Below, in pieces: positions 10,641 through 19,096 of a stretch of DNA of 64,000 bases; the first letter of the stretch is position 1; every line of letters begins with the position of its first letter. A program made the translations under genes and the position numbers. The stretch covers positions 4,216,001-4,280,000 of the forward strand of contig NZ_CP036282.1 of assembly GCF_006974105.1 (NCBI RefSeq), written 5' to 3'. This DNA is from Rhodoferax aquaticus. GTDB lineage: Bacteria > Pseudomonadota > Gammaproteobacteria > Burkholderiales > Burkholderiaceae_C. Under the pieces are notes generated by a model. It was not told the DNA's origin. It did not search any database and saw only the letters and a program-made list of their open reading frames with translations.

Positions 10641-11416
10641 GTACCGCCGTATTGAAGGTCGACAAGCTCGTCAAGCGCTTTGGCGGGCTGACCGCTACCG
10701 ACCACGCCTGCGTGAGCGTGGGCCAAGGTGAAATTCATGCCTTGATTGGCCCCAACGGTGCTGGCAAGACTACGCTGATTCACCAAATATCGGGCGCCTT
10801 GCACTCTGACTCTGGCAGCATCCATTTTTGCGGCCAGGACGTCACCACCTTGCCCATGCATGAGCGGGCACTTTTGGGCTTGGTGCGCTCCTACCAGATC
10901 ACCAGTATTTTTGGTCGCTTGTCGGTGCTGGACAACATTGCCTTGGCCGTACAAGCCGTTGAGGGCAGCAGCTTCAGGTTTTGGACCAGCTCCCGCTCCG
11001 ACAAAGAACGCTACGCCAAAGCCCAAGCCGTGGCCGAACGCGTAGGCTTGGGTCAGCACCTGCACCGCTTGGCCAATGCCTTGTCGCATGGCGAGCAGCG
11101 ACAGCTGGAAGTCGGCTTGGCGCTGGCAACCCGCCCCAAGCTGCTGCTCTTGGATGAACCTATGGCCGGCATGGGGCCCGACGAGTCGGAGCGCATGGTG
11201 GGTCTGCTGCAAAGCTTGCGCGGTGAAACCACTATCTTGCTGGTGGAGCACGACATGGATGCGGTGTTCCGCTTGGCCGACACCATCTCGGTGCTGGTGT
11301 TCGGCAAGGTCATCGCCTGCGGCGACGCACAGCACATCAAAGACAACCCAGAGGTCAAACGGGCGTACCTGGGCGACGAAGCCCATCCCACGGGTCCCGC
11401 ACAGGAGGCCGCATGA
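10637..11416 (+). CDS. livG: ABC importer ATPase, LivG type
   Basis: 259-residue ATP-binding subunit. Walker A GPNGAGKTTLIHQ is near residue 36, the signature segment LSHGEQRQLEVGLAL departs from canonical LSGGQ, and Walker B is LLLLDEPMAGM. LivG-type proteins commonly carry such variant signatures. It overlaps both neighbours by four bases and forms the heterodimeric motor with the LivF-like subunit. Confidence 0.9.
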   Translation: MSTAVLKVDKLVKRFGGLTATDHACVSVGQGEIHALIGPNGAGKTTLIHQISGALHSDSGSIHFCGQDVTTLPMHERALLGLVRSYQITSIFGRLSVLDNIALAVQAVEGSSFRFWTSSRSDKERYAKAQAVAERVGLGQHLHRLANALSHGEQRQLEVGLALATRPKLLLLDEPMAGMGPDESERMVGLLQSLRGETTILLVEHDMDAVFRLADTISVLVFGKVIACGDAQHIKDNPEVKRAYLGDEAHPTGPAQEAA

Positions 11417-12123
11417 GCGCGCTGCTAGAAGTCAAACAATTGCAAACGGCCTACGGCGCAAGCCAAGTGCTGTTTGATATCAGTCTTGCGATCAAAGAGG
11501 GCGGTGTGTCCACCTTGTTGGGCCGCAACGGCATGGGCAAAACCACGACCGTGCGCTCCATCTTGGGCTTGACCCGTGCGCACGGTGGCACGGTCCACTT
11601 TCGCGGCGAACGCATCGACCAACTCAGCGCGGACCGCATCGCCCGCATGGGCATGGCGGTGGTGCCAGAAGGGCGCATGATTTTCCCAACGCTGTCGGTC
11701 GCTGAAAACTTGCGCGCCTTTGCGGCCAAGCGCAACGCCAGCAAAGACCCGTGGACGCTGGACCGCGTGTACGCGCTATTCCCGCGCTTGGCGGAACGGG
11801 CGCGCAATATGGGCAACCAACTCTCAGGCGGTGAGCAGCAAATGCTGGCCATTGGCCGGGCGTTGATGACCAACCCGCACCTGCTCATCTTGGACGAAGC
11901 CACGGAAGGCTTGGCCCCCCTCATTCGCGAAGACATTTGGAACTGCTTGGCCACGCTGCGTGCGCAGGGCCAAAGCATTTTGGTGATTGATAAATACGTG
12001 CAGCGCTTGGTGCAGCTGGCAGACCAGCACACCATCATTGAACGCGGCAAGGTGGTGTGGAGTGGCGACTCCGCGCAGCTGGGGGCAGACCCTAGCCTGT
12101 GGCAACGCTACATCGGGGTGTAG
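11413..12123 (+). CDS. livF: ABC importer ATPase, LivF type
   Basis: 236-residue ATP-binding subunit: Walker A GRNGMGKTTTVRS, signature LSGGEQQMLAIGRAL, Walker B LLILDEATEGLAP. ATGA overlap with livG. It completes the five-gene importer; the thioesterase start follows two bases after its stop, so importer and catabolic genes are one transcriptional unit. Confidence 0.9.
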   Translation: MSALLEVKQLQTAYGASQVLFDISLAIKEGGVSTLLGRNGMGKTTTVRSILGLTRAHGGTVHFRGERIDQLSADRIARMGMAVVPEGRMIFPTLSVAENLRAFAAKRNASKDPWTLDRVYALFPRLAERARNMGNQLSGGEQQMLAIGRALMTNPHLLILDEATEGLAPLIREDIWNCLATLRAQGQSILVIDKYVQRLVQLADQHTIIERGKVVWSGDSAQLGADPSLWQRYIGV

Positions 12124-12125
12124 GC

Positions 12126-12596
12126 ATGCAAACACTGCACCCGACCGAAGCAGTGGGCACCACCAGCGGGGGGCTGTACAGCAACAGCTATGCCATACGC
12201 TTTTCGCACTGCGACCCGGCGGGCATCGTGTTTTACCCGCAGTATTTCGTCTTGATCAATGGCCTGGTTGAAGACTGGTTCACGCTGGGCTTGAAGATCA
12301 ACTACGCCGACCTGATTGGCCAGCGCAAAGTGGGCCTGCCCACCGTCTCACTGCACTGTGACTTTGTGGCGCCCAGCCGCATGGGTGAAGACGTGGCTTT
12401 CCATTTGCGCACCTCAAGGGTAGGCAAGCGATCTATCACCCTAGACATTACCGCGACCGGACTCGACGGCCAGCGCCTCAAGCTGCAGCAAACCCTGGTC
12501 ACGACCTCTTTAGAAACCCATAAGTCGATCAACATCCCCACGGATGTATTGAACGCCATCACCCACTGGCACAACACCACAGGAGTTCCCCTATGA
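12126..12596 (+). CDS. Hotdog-fold acyl-CoA thioesterase of the 4-hydroxybenzoyl-CoA thioesterase family
   Basis: 156 residues with the family active-site segment FSHCDPAGIVFYPQYFVLIN, where the Asp is the catalytic residue in 4-hydroxybenzoyl-CoA thioesterases. Start ATG 12126 lies just after the livF stop. In a CoA-thioester catabolic operon, release of trapped or mis-loaded aryl-CoA to regenerate CoA is the likely role. The exact substrate is not visible. Confidence 0.8.
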   Translation: MQTLHPTEAVGTTSGGLYSNSYAIRFSHCDPAGIVFYPQYFVLINGLVEDWFTLGLKINYADLIGQRKVGLPTVSLHCDFVAPSRMGEDVAFHLRTSRVGKRSITLDITATGLDGQRLKLQQTLVTTSLETHKSINIPTDVLNAITHWHNTTGVPL

Positions 12597-12985
12597 AAAT
12601 ACTACAACCCGCCCACTGGGCGCGCCCGCGCGGCTATTCCAATGGCGTGATGGCACGCGGCCAAACCGTGTGCGTAGCCGGCATGATTGGCTGGGACGCC
12701 CAGTGCCAGTTCCAAACCGATGACTTTGCCGGCCAAGTGCGCCAAGCCTTGGAAAACGTGGTTGCGGTGCTCACCGAAGCCGGTGCCAAGCCGGAACACA
12801 TTGTGCGCATGACCTGGTATGTGACCGACAAAAAAGAATACCTGGCTGCCTCACGCGAAGTGGGCCAAGCGTTTCGCGAAGTCATTGGCAGCTTCAACGC
12901 GGCCATGACTGCGGTGCAAGTGTCGGCACTCATTGAAGACCGTGCCAAGGTGGAGATTGAAGTCACCGCCATCATCCCCGACTGA
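12593..12985 (+). CDS. Rid (YjgF/YER057c) family protein lacking the canonical catalytic arginine
   Basis: 130-residue Rid-fold protein ([36 protein letters not shown]). In canonical RidA the active-site Arg sits in a P-A-R-S context just before the VE-rich strand. Here the aligned segment reads [21 protein letters not shown], so Met or a neighbour replaces it. It is therefore better classed with the Arg-less Rid subfamilies found in aromatic and nucleotide catabolic operons than with 2-aminoacrylate deaminases. It overlaps the thioesterase stop (ATGA). Handling of an enamine or imine intermediate is a speculative role. Confidence 0.78.
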   Translation: MKILQPAHWARPRGYSNGVMARGQTVCVAGMIGWDAQCQFQTDDFAGQVRQALENVVAVLTEAGAKPEHIVRMTWYVTDKKEYLAASREVGQAFREVIGSFNAAMTAVQVSALIEDRAKVEIEVTAIIPD

Positions 12986-13029
12986 GCAGGCACACCGCCC
13001 CACCCTATTCAACTTACCCAAGACGCACT

Positions 13030-14229
13030 ATGTCCACATCTTCCAAAGCCACCTTCAACTGGCAAGACCCCTTCCTCCTAGACGCCCAACTCAGCGATGA
13101 CGAGCGCATGGTGCGTGACGCGGCGGCTGCCTACTGCCAAGACAAGCTCCAGCCCCGCGTGCTGGACGCCTTTCGCGCGGAAAAGACCGACCCCGCCATC
13201 TTTCGCGAGATGGGTGAGTTGGGCCTCTTGGGCCCCACCATCCCCGAGCAGTACGGCGGCCCTGGATTGAACTACGTGGCCTATGGCCTGATCGCCCGCG
13301 AGGTGGAGCGCGTGGACAGTGGCTACCGCTCCATGATGAGCGTGCAAAGCAGCTTGGTCATGGTGCCTATCTATGAATTCGGCACCGAAGCCCAAAAACA
13401 AAAGTACCTGCCCAAGCTGGCCACCGGTGAGTGGATTGGCTGCTTTGGCCTGACCGAGCCCGACCATGGTTCCGACCCTGGCTCCATGGCCACCCGCGCC
13501 CACAAGGTGCCTGGCGGCTACAAGCTCACAGGCTCCAAAATGTGGATCTCTAACAGCCCCATTGCCGATGTGTTTGTGGTCTGGGCCAAAGAGGTAAGCG
13601 AAGGCGGGGCGGTAGGCCCTATCCGTGGTTTTATTCTGGACAAAGGCATGGCAGGTTTGTCAGCCCCTGCCATCCACGGCAAGGTGGGACTGCGTGCCAG
13701 CATCACCGGTGAAATCGTCATGGACGGCGTGCTCTGCCCCGAAGACAACGCATTTCCTGAAGTACAAGGCCTCAAAGGGCCATTTACTTGCCTCAACAGC
13801 GCACGCTACGGCATTGCCTGGGGCGCACTGGGTGCGGCGGAAGACTGCTGGCACCGTGCCCGCCAATATGTGCTGGACCGCAAACAGTTTGGCAAGCCCT
13901 TGGCGGCCAACCAGCTCATCCAAAAGAAGCTGGCCGACATGCAAACCGAAATCTCGCTGGGCCTGCAAGGCTGCTTGCGCTTAGGGCGCATGAAAGACGA
14001 AGGCACGGCGGCGGTAGAAATCACCTCCATCCTCAAACGCAACTCCTGCGGCAAGTCACTAGACATTGCCCGTGTCGCGCGCGACATGATGGGTGGCAAC
14101 GGCATCAGCGACGAGTTTGGTGTGGCCCGCCACTTGGTGAACCTGGAGGTGGTGAACACCTACGAAGGCACCCACGACATCCATGCGCTGATTCTGGGCC
14201 GTGCGCAGACGGGGATTGCGGCGTTTTAA
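13030..14229 (+). CDS. Acyl-CoA dehydrogenase, glutaryl-CoA dehydrogenase-like
   Basis: 399 residues. N-terminal [24 protein letters not shown], central [15 protein letters not shown], and C-terminal [21 protein letters not shown] closely match glutaryl-CoA dehydrogenases, in which the Glu of YEGTHDIH is the base. Decarboxylating oxidation of glutaryl-CoA to crotonyl-CoA is a sensible lower step for a ring-derived C7 dicarboxyl-CoA. The gene follows a 44-bp gap after the Rid gene and is two bases from the next. Confidence 0.85.
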   Translation: MSTSSKATFNWQDPFLLDAQLSDDERMVRDAAAAYCQDKLQPRVLDAFRAEKTDPAIFREMGELGLLGPTIPEQYGGPGLNYVAYGLIAREVERVDSGYRSMMSVQSSLVMVPIYEFGTEAQKQKYLPKLATGEWIGCFGLTEPDHGSDPGSMATRAHKVPGGYKLTGSKMWISNSPIADVFVVWAKEVSEGGAVGPIRGFILDKGMAGLSAPAIHGKVGLRASITGEIVMDGVLCPEDNAFPEVQGLKGPFTCLNSARYGIAWGALGAAEDCWHRARQYVLDRKQFGKPLAANQLIQKKLADMQTEISLGLQGCLRLGRMKDEGTAAVEITSILKRNSCGKSLDIARVARDMMGGNGISDEFGVARHLVNLEVVNTYEGTHDIHALILGRAQTGIAAF

Positions 14230-14231
14230 GC

Positions 14232-15104
14232 ATGCAAGCCCTCTACCCGCCCTTTGAGACCCAGGCGCAAATCGATGCGCAGTACAACCCCTCGCTAGGG
14301 CTGGCTGACCCAGCGGAGCCCGGGCGCCACTATGTGCAAAAGGCGCAGCACGCACGCGACAGCTTGCGCTGCGTGCTGGATGTGCCCTTTGGGCCTACGG
14401 TGCATGAAACGCTGGATATTTTTCCGGCGGATGTGCCCAACGCGCCGGTGTTTGTGTTCATCCACGGCGGGTATTGGCGGGCACTGAGCAGCAAAGAGTT
14501 CAGCGGCGTTGCGCTGGGCTTGCAGCCCTTGGGCATTACCACCGTGGTCATCAACTACGCGCTGTGCCCGTTTGTCTCGATTGACGAGATCACACGGCAA
14601 TGCCGTGCCGCTGTGGCCTGGACTGTGCGCAATATTGCGCAGTACGGTGGCGACCCCAGCCGGGTGTCCCTGGGTGGGCACTCCGCGGGCGGCCACCTCA
14701 CGGCCATGTGCTTGCAAACCGAATGGGCACGCGACTACGGCTTGGCGCCAGACCCCATCCACAGCGCCATCTTGGTCAGCGGCTTGTACGACTTAGCGCC
14801 CCTGCGCTACAGCTATCTGCAGCCCATGATCCAGCTGGACGACGGCGTGGTGAAGCGCAACTCCCCGGCCTACAACGTGCGGCCTTGCAAAACCCCGCTA
14901 TGGATCACCTGGGGGGGCGCCGAGAGCACAGAGTTTGAACGCCAGTCCACCTTGCTGCACAGCGCGTGGCTGGCTGCGGGCAACCAAGCCGAGCTCAGCG
15001 CGCAGCCCGGCGCCAACCACTTCACCGCCATCCACGGTTTTGAAGACGCGCAAAGCCCGGTGAGCCAGTGGCTGGCCCAGCGCCTGCATAGCCAGACTCG
15101 CTAA
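14232..15104 (+). CDS. Alpha/beta hydrolase of the arylformamidase (kynurenine formamidase) type
   Basis: 290 residues. Oxyanion motif HGGYWRA near residue 75, nucleophile elbow GHSAGGHL near 152, and a late His in GANHFTAIHGF complete a Ser-His-Asp hydrolase with the HGGxW signature of arylformamidases. Cleavage of N-formylkynurenine, or of another N-acyl aromatic amine that yields anthranilate, would link it to the operon substrate. No other kynurenine pathway gene is in the window, so the exact substrate is open. It is the last gene of the operon and converges on mocR. Confidence 0.75.
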   Translation: MQALYPPFETQAQIDAQYNPSLGLADPAEPGRHYVQKAQHARDSLRCVLDVPFGPTVHETLDIFPADVPNAPVFVFIHGGYWRALSSKEFSGVALGLQPLGITTVVINYALCPFVSIDEITRQCRAAVAWTVRNIAQYGGDPSRVSLGGHSAGGHLTAMCLQTEWARDYGLAPDPIHSAILVSGLYDLAPLRYSYLQPMIQLDDGVVKRNSPAYNVRPCKTPLWITWGGAESTEFERQSTLLHSAWLAAGNQAELSAQPGANHFTAIHGFEDAQSPVSQWLAQRLHSQTR

Positions 15105-15110
15105 ATGGCA

Positions 15111-15146
15111 AAGGGCGGGCCAGCCTGCGCTGGCTCGCTAGCCCTT
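15111..15146. terminator. Convergent-gene hairpin, likely bidirectional terminator
   Basis: Nested inverted repeats: outer arms AAGGGC (15111-15116) and GCCCTT (15141-15146), inner arms GCCAGC and GCTGGC around a 4-nt loop. It lies between the convergent hydrolase and mocR genes and runs into the mocR 3' end. No strong T-run is present, so termination strength is uncertain. Confidence 0.5.
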
Positions 15147-16589
15147 CTCCGTTTGGCGCTTGAGCACCTGGCGCAGCACCTCGCCCACACGCGGGTCCAA
15201 AGACTGCGCCACGTTAAAGCGTAAAAACCCGCGGGACGATTGGGCCAAGCTAAACGCATTGCCAGGCGCCAGCACCACGTTGTGCGCCAAAGCGTCTTGG
15301 GCAATGGCAGAGGCGTCCAGGCCCTCGGGCAAGCGGCACCACAAAAACATGCCCGCTTGCGGCTCCAACCAGGGGACGATGCCCAGGCCTTGGAGCTGCT
15401 TGCTCACTTCGGGCATGGCCCGCGCTAGGCGCAGGCGCAGACCCTCCATATGCTTGCGGTAGCTGCCGTCGCTCAACACCCGGTAGACCAACTCTGCATT
15501 CAAGCGCCCACCGCCAAAGGTGGTGGCAATTTTCAAATCCGTGAGGCTGGCAATCCAATCTGGGCGGGCAGCAATAAAGCCCGTGCGCGCCGCGGCTGAC
15601 AAGGTCTTGGAAAAGCTGCCGATGTACACCACGCGCTCCAAGCCGTCGTAGGCCGCCAAGCGCGGCGTAGGCGTGTGCTCAAAGTCACCAAAAATATCGT
15701 CTTCCACAATCGTCATGCCTGCTTGCTCGGCCAGCTTGAGCACCCGGTGGGCCGTCACGGGGGACAGCGTGGCCCCGGTAGGGTTATGGATGGCAGAGTT
15801 GGTGATGTACAGGCGGGGTTGGTGCTCGCTCAGCACTTTGGCAAAGGCTTCCAGATCGGGCCCGGTGGGGGTGTAGGGCACGCCCACAACCTTGGCCCGG
15901 TGGGCCCGCAAGAGCGCGTGGAAGTTGAAGTAACAGGGGTCATCTACCAGCACCACATCCCCCGGCGAGATCAACAGGCGGCACACCATGTCAATCGCTT
16001 GCGTGCCGGACTCGGTCAACACGATGTGGTCTGGTGGTGCCTCAATGCCATGCTCCGCCATGCGCCTGGAAAGCAGTTGCCGCAACGGCAGCAAACCCAG
16101 CGGTGTGCCGTACTCTGCCAAGGAGGCGTCGCCCTTGCGTGCCAAGGTGCGCAAGGCTTGGCGTATGCCGCCCTCGGCCAGCCACGCGGCAGGCAGCCAG
16201 CCGCAGCCGGGTTTGAGGGTGGCCGCATCGGCCTCTAAGGACTGGCGTGATATCCACAAAGGATCAATGGCCCGGTCTAGGCGCGGCTCCATGGCAGCCA
16301 GCGTCAAGGGCATGGGCGCCGCCGTCGATGGCCCAGCCACAAAGTAACCCGCCCCCGGGCGCGAGCGAATCAGCCCCTGCGCGGCCAAACGTTCATAAGC
16401 CTCCACCACGGTCGAGGTAGATACCTGCATGGTGGTCGCAAACGCGCGTAGCGAGGGCAGCTTGTCTCCACTCACCAAGCTTCGCGCGGCCATGCGCTGG
16501 TGGATGGCCTGCATCACTGCCGTGGTGCGGCTGCCGATGGGCGTGGCCGCCCGTGCCGCTGCGTCTAACTGTGTGGGTTTTGTAGGCAT
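15138..16589 (-). CDS. MocR-type regulator (GntR helix-turn-helix fused to a PLP aminotransferase-like domain)
   Basis: About 483 residues. N-terminal GntR winged helix (SGDKLPSLRAFATTMQVSTSTVVEAYERL), then a fold-type I aminotransferase domain with the Asn/Tyr cofactor pocket (NSAIHNPTGATLSP) and PLP lysine in YIGSFSKTLSAAARTGF. Such fusions sense an amine or PLP vitamer and control a divergent gene, here the EamA exporter. Start is ambiguous: ATG 16589 is used, ATG 16622 adds 11 residues; the open frame extends much further through the exporter gene but is not coding there. Confidence 0.85.
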   Translation of the reverse strand: MPTKPTQLDAAARAATPIGSRTTAVMQAIHQRMAARSLVSGDKLPSLRAFATTMQVSTSTVVEAYERLAAQGLIRSRPGAGYFVAGPSTAAPMPLTLAAMEPRLDRAIDPLWISRQSLEADAATLKPGCGWLPAAWLAEGGIRQALRTLARKGDASLAEYGTPLGLLPLRQLLSRRMAEHGIEAPPDHIVLTESGTQAIDMVCRLLISPGDVVLVDDPCYFNFHALLRAHRAKVVGVPYTPTGPDLEAFAKVLSEHQPRLYITNSAIHNPTGATLSPVTAHRVLKLAEQAGMTIVEDDIFGDFEHTPTPRLAAYDGLERVVYIGSFSKTLSAAARTGFIAARPDWIASLTDLKIATTFGGGRLNAELVYRVLSDGSYRKHMEGLRLRLARAMPEVSKQLQGLGIVPWLEPQAGMFLWCRLPEGLDASAIAQDALAHNVVLAPGNAFSLAQSSRGFLRFNVAQSLDPRVGEVLRQVLKRQTEKG

Positions 16590-16590
16590 A

Positions 16591-16608
16591 ACAGTTTGGG
16601 TTAACTGT
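16591..16608. promoter_or_regulatory. Candidate MocR operator between mocR and the exporter
   Basis: Inverted repeat ACAGTT / AACTGT (arms within 16592-16608), and the word TAACTGTGT occurs at 16566 and again at 16602. The two genes diverge across this short region, so a MocR box controlling both is expected; the match is short and could be fortuitous. Confidence 0.3.
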
Positions 16609-16674
16609 GTTGAATTGTGCATGGACCTTTGCGCCGCTGCATGGGATAAACAAGGCTTATTTCTGAGGCCAAGT

Positions 16675-17538
16675 ATGGACAAACAAACAAGCGGGTGGCT
16701 CAACGGGCTGTTGGGCGTGCTCATTTTTAGCGGCTCATTGCCAGCCACACGGGTGGCCGTGCAGGCGTTTGACCCGGTGTTTCTGACCGTGGCACGCGCA
16801 GCCATTGCGGGCTTGCTGGCCGCAGCCTTGTTGCTCATTGGCCAAGAAAAACGGCCCAGCCGTGCGCAAGTGCTGCCCTTGGTCTTGGTGTCGCTGTGCG
16901 TGGTGCTGGGGTTTCCGCTGCTGACCGCGCTGGCCCTGCGCCATGTGACCTCGGCGCACTCCATCGTGTTCATTGGCTTGCTGCCGCTGTCTACCGCCAT
17001 CTTTGGCGTGCTACGCGGCGGTGAGCGCCCCAAGCCTGCGTTTTGGGTTTTCTCTTGCTTGGGTAGCGCCATGGTGGTGGGCTTTGCCGTGCTGCAAGGC
17101 ATTAGTGCCTCGTTCGTGGGGGACGCGCTGATGCTGGCGGCCATCGTGGTGTGCGGCCTGGGCTATGCCGAGGGAGCGCGCCTGTCGCGCACCTTGGGTG
17201 GCTGGCAGGTGATCTCATGGGCCTTGGTGATTTCACTGCCCGTGATGCTGGCCCTGGCCCTCGCGCTGCAACCCGCCACGCTAGAGGGCGTGGGCACCGG
17301 CGCGTGGCTGGGCTTGGCCTATGTTTCGCTCTTTAGCATGCTCATTGGCTTTGTGTTTTGGTACCGCGGCTTGGCCCAGGGCGGCATTGCTGCCGTGGGG
17401 CAGCTCCAACTGCTGCAGCCCTTTTTTGGCTTGGCGCTGGCCGCCACCTTGCTGCATGAGTCGGTGAGTGCGTTGATGCTGCTGGCTACCGTGGGCATCA
17501 TTGCCTGCGTGTTTGCGGCGCGCAGGTTTGCCAAGTAG
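16675..17538 (+). CDS. EamA/DMT family membrane transporter
   Basis: 287 residues with about ten predicted membrane helices in two five-helix halves, each starting with an EamA-like repeat (NGLLGVLIFSGSLPATRVAVQAFDPVFL and GDALMLAAIVVCGLGYAEGARLS). The end LFSMLIGFVFWYRGLAQGGIAAVGQLQLLQPFFGL is typical of metabolite exporters in the DMT superfamily. It is divergent from mocR, a common pairing; export of an amino acid or amine is likely but not shown. Confidence 0.85.
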   Translation: MDKQTSGWLNGLLGVLIFSGSLPATRVAVQAFDPVFLTVARAAIAGLLAAALLLIGQEKRPSRAQVLPLVLVSLCVVLGFPLLTALALRHVTSAHSIVFIGLLPLSTAIFGVLRGGERPKPAFWVFSCLGSAMVVGFAVLQGISASFVGDALMLAAIVVCGLGYAEGARLSRTLGGWQVISWALVISLPVMLALALALQPATLEGVGTGAWLGLAYVSLFSMLIGFVFWYRGLAQGGIAAVGQLQLLQPFFGLALAATLLHESVSALMLLATVGIIACVFAARRFAK

Positions 17539-17551
17539 CCCTTGGGGAGGC

Positions 17552-18154
17552 CTAGCCTAGGGACAAGGCCTGCAAGCCCACCAAGGCCGCATGCTGCAAG
17601 AGCATGATGGTCTTGCCGTCTTGAATGGCGCCTTGCTGCACCATGGCCAGGGCGTCTTGCAGGGGTAGTTCTAGCACCTCAATGTCTTCCCCCTCATGGG
17701 CATGGCCGCCCCCTTCGCTTAGGCGGTCTTGGGCTTCGTACTCAGCCGCAAAAAAGTGGAGCTTCTCGGTCACCGAGCCGGGGCTCATATACGCCTCAAA
17801 CAACTTGCGCGGCGTGCGTATGTGGTAACCCGTTTCCTCCGCGGCCTCGCGGCGAATGCATGTTTCTGGGTCATCACCATCCAAGAGGCCGGCGCAAGCT
17901 TCGATCAGCATGCCGTCCTCACACCCATTCACAAAGGCAGGAAACCGAAACTGGCGCGTCAACACCACCCGCTGCGTGCGGGCATTGAAAAGCAGTAGCA
18001 CTGCGCCGTTCCCCCGGTCATAGGTTTCGCGGTGCTGGCGTTGCCAGCTCCCATCGCGTCGCTGCAAGTCAAAACTGGTGGTCTTGAGCGTGTACCAGTT
18101 ATCAGAGAGCAAGCGCTCTTCCACGATGCGCACGCGGGGGCTAGAGGTCGACAT
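17552..18154 (-). CDS. nudK: NUDIX hydrolase, GDP-mannose pyrophosphatase NudK-like
   Basis: 200 residues with a Nudix box in GLLDGDDPETCIRREAAEETGYH, and the NudK features MSPGSVTEKLHFFAAEY and EGEDIEVLELP downstream. Length agrees with NudK (about 190 residues). ATG 18154 is chosen because residues further upstream are encoded by the intergenic repeat region and look non-coding. Hydrolysis of GDP-mannose or a related nucleotide sugar in the cytoplasm is expected. It converges with the EamA gene (13 bp apart) and diverges from a DeoR gene. Confidence 0.85.
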   Translation of the reverse strand: MSTSSPRVRIVEERLLSDNWYTLKTTSFDLQRRDGSWQRQHRETYDRGNGAVLLLFNARTQRVVLTRQFRFPAFVNGCEDGMLIEACAGLLDGDDPETCIRREAAEETGYHIRTPRKLFEAYMSPGSVTEKLHFFAAEYEAQDRLSEGGGHAHEGEDIEVLELPLQDALAMVQQGAIQDGKTIMLLQHAALVGLQALSLG

Positions 18155-18166
18155 ATACTTCACTCC

Positions 18167-18201
18167 ATGCAATTTCGTGCAGTGTAATGCAACTTCGTGC
18201 A
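18167..18201. promoter_or_regulatory. Tandem operator-like repeats between nudK and the DeoR gene
   Basis: ATGCAATTTCGTGCA at 18167-18181 and ATGCAACTTCGTGCA at 18187-18201 differ by one base and start exactly 20 bp apart, two helical turns. A half-like GGTGCAC follows at 18206. DeoR family repressors often bind closely spaced repeats in their own promoter region, so this is a good candidate site controlling both divergent genes. Confidence 0.55.
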
Positions 18202-18253
18202 AACCGGTGCACGGATTCATATGCATCTTCGACAGATTCAAGCCCCTTTCGCC

Positions 18254-19012
18254 ATGCTCACACGTCAACGCAAAAAACTCATCCTTGACCGCCTAGCCCG
18301 AGATGGCCAAGTGCAGGCCACTCCGCTCAGCCAAGAGCTAGGGGTGTCTGAAGACACGATTCGCCGAGACTTACGAGAACTCGCCAGCAGCGGGCATTTG
18401 CAACGGGTACACGGGGGTGCGCTTCCGGCCTCATCGGCCTTGGCGGATCTCCCCACCCGGGCCCAGATAGCACCTGCCGAGAAACAAGCCCTGGCGCGCG
18501 CAGGGGCGGCCATGGTGCTGCCGGGGCAACTCGTTTTTTTGGACGGAGGCACCACCGCGCTGCAACTCGCCCACCACCTAGACCCCGCACTCCAAGCCAC
18601 CTTTGTGACCCACAGCCCCAGCGTCGCTTTGGCCTTGGCCCACAAGCCACGGCTGCAGATCATCATGCTGGGGGGCACGCTGTACCGACACTCCATGGTC
18701 AACGTAGGCGCGGCGGTGGTGGAGGCGGCCAACGCCTTCCGAGCAGACCTGTATTTCATGGGGGTCACCGGTGTGCACACCACCATGGGCTTGACCACCG
18801 GCGATTACGAAGAGGCTGCGGTCAAGCGGGCGTTGCACAAGAACGCGGCCGAAACGGTGGTGATGGCATCGCATGAAAAACTTGGCGCTGCGTCTGCTTT
18901 TCTCGTAACGCCTTTGCAGGACATTGCGACCTTGCTGGTGCATGGGACGCCCCAAGCCATTGACCCCATCGCTATTGCCCAACTGGGGGTGCAAGTCGTC
19001 CACGTGGACTAA
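18254..19012 (+). CDS. DeoR/GlpR family transcriptional regulator
   Basis: 252 residues. N-terminal helix-turn-helix with family spelling LTRQRKKLILDRLARDGQVQATPLSQELGVSEDTIRRDLREL, followed by HLQRVHGGA. The C-terminal sensor domain carries DGGTTALQLA and GVTGVHTTMGLTT, the phosphosugar-binding fold. The start at 18254 (MLTRQRKK) matches the family. The effector is probably a sugar phosphate. The divergent nudK suggests nucleotide-sugar control. Confidence 0.88.
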   Translation: MLTRQRKKLILDRLARDGQVQATPLSQELGVSEDTIRRDLRELASSGHLQRVHGGALPASSALADLPTRAQIAPAEKQALARAGAAMVLPGQLVFLDGGTTALQLAHHLDPALQATFVTHSPSVALALAHKPRLQIIMLGGTLYRHSMVNVGAAVVEAANAFRADLYFMGVTGVHTTMGLTTGDYEEAAVKRALHKNAAETVVMASHEKLGAASAFLVTPLQDIATLLVHGTPQAIDPIAIAQLGVQVVHVD

Positions 19013-19038
19013 GCCGCTCCGACGCTCGGTAGAAACCC

Positions 19039-19068
19039 TTGGACATCGCACGGGAATGCCGCTATAAA
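19039..19068 (+). promoter_or_regulatory. Sigma-70-like promoter of the chemoreceptor gene
   Basis: TTGGAC (19039-19044) and TATAAA (19063-19068) separated by 18 bp, about 28 bp before the start codon. A flagellar sigma-28 site was looked for, because chemoreceptors often use one, but the GCCG and TAGAAA elements here are too far apart. Confidence 0.4.
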
Positions 19069-19096
19069 GACCTTACGTTGGAAAGGGAATTCACGT

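Noticed and set aside
13788..14231. N-terminal extension of the arylformamidase-like open frame
   Set aside because: It is an alternate frame of the glutaryl-CoA dehydrogenase-like gene; conserved hydrolase sequence begins at ATG 14232.
16623..17144. N-terminal extension of the mocR frame through the exporter gene
   Set aside because: Antisense to the EamA gene; Ser/Thr-rich shadow text with no domain.
19010..19075. Sigma-28 flagellar promoter before the chemoreceptor
   Set aside because: TAGAAA and GCCG elements exist but spacing is about 22 bp rather than about 15; a sigma-70-like pair fits better.
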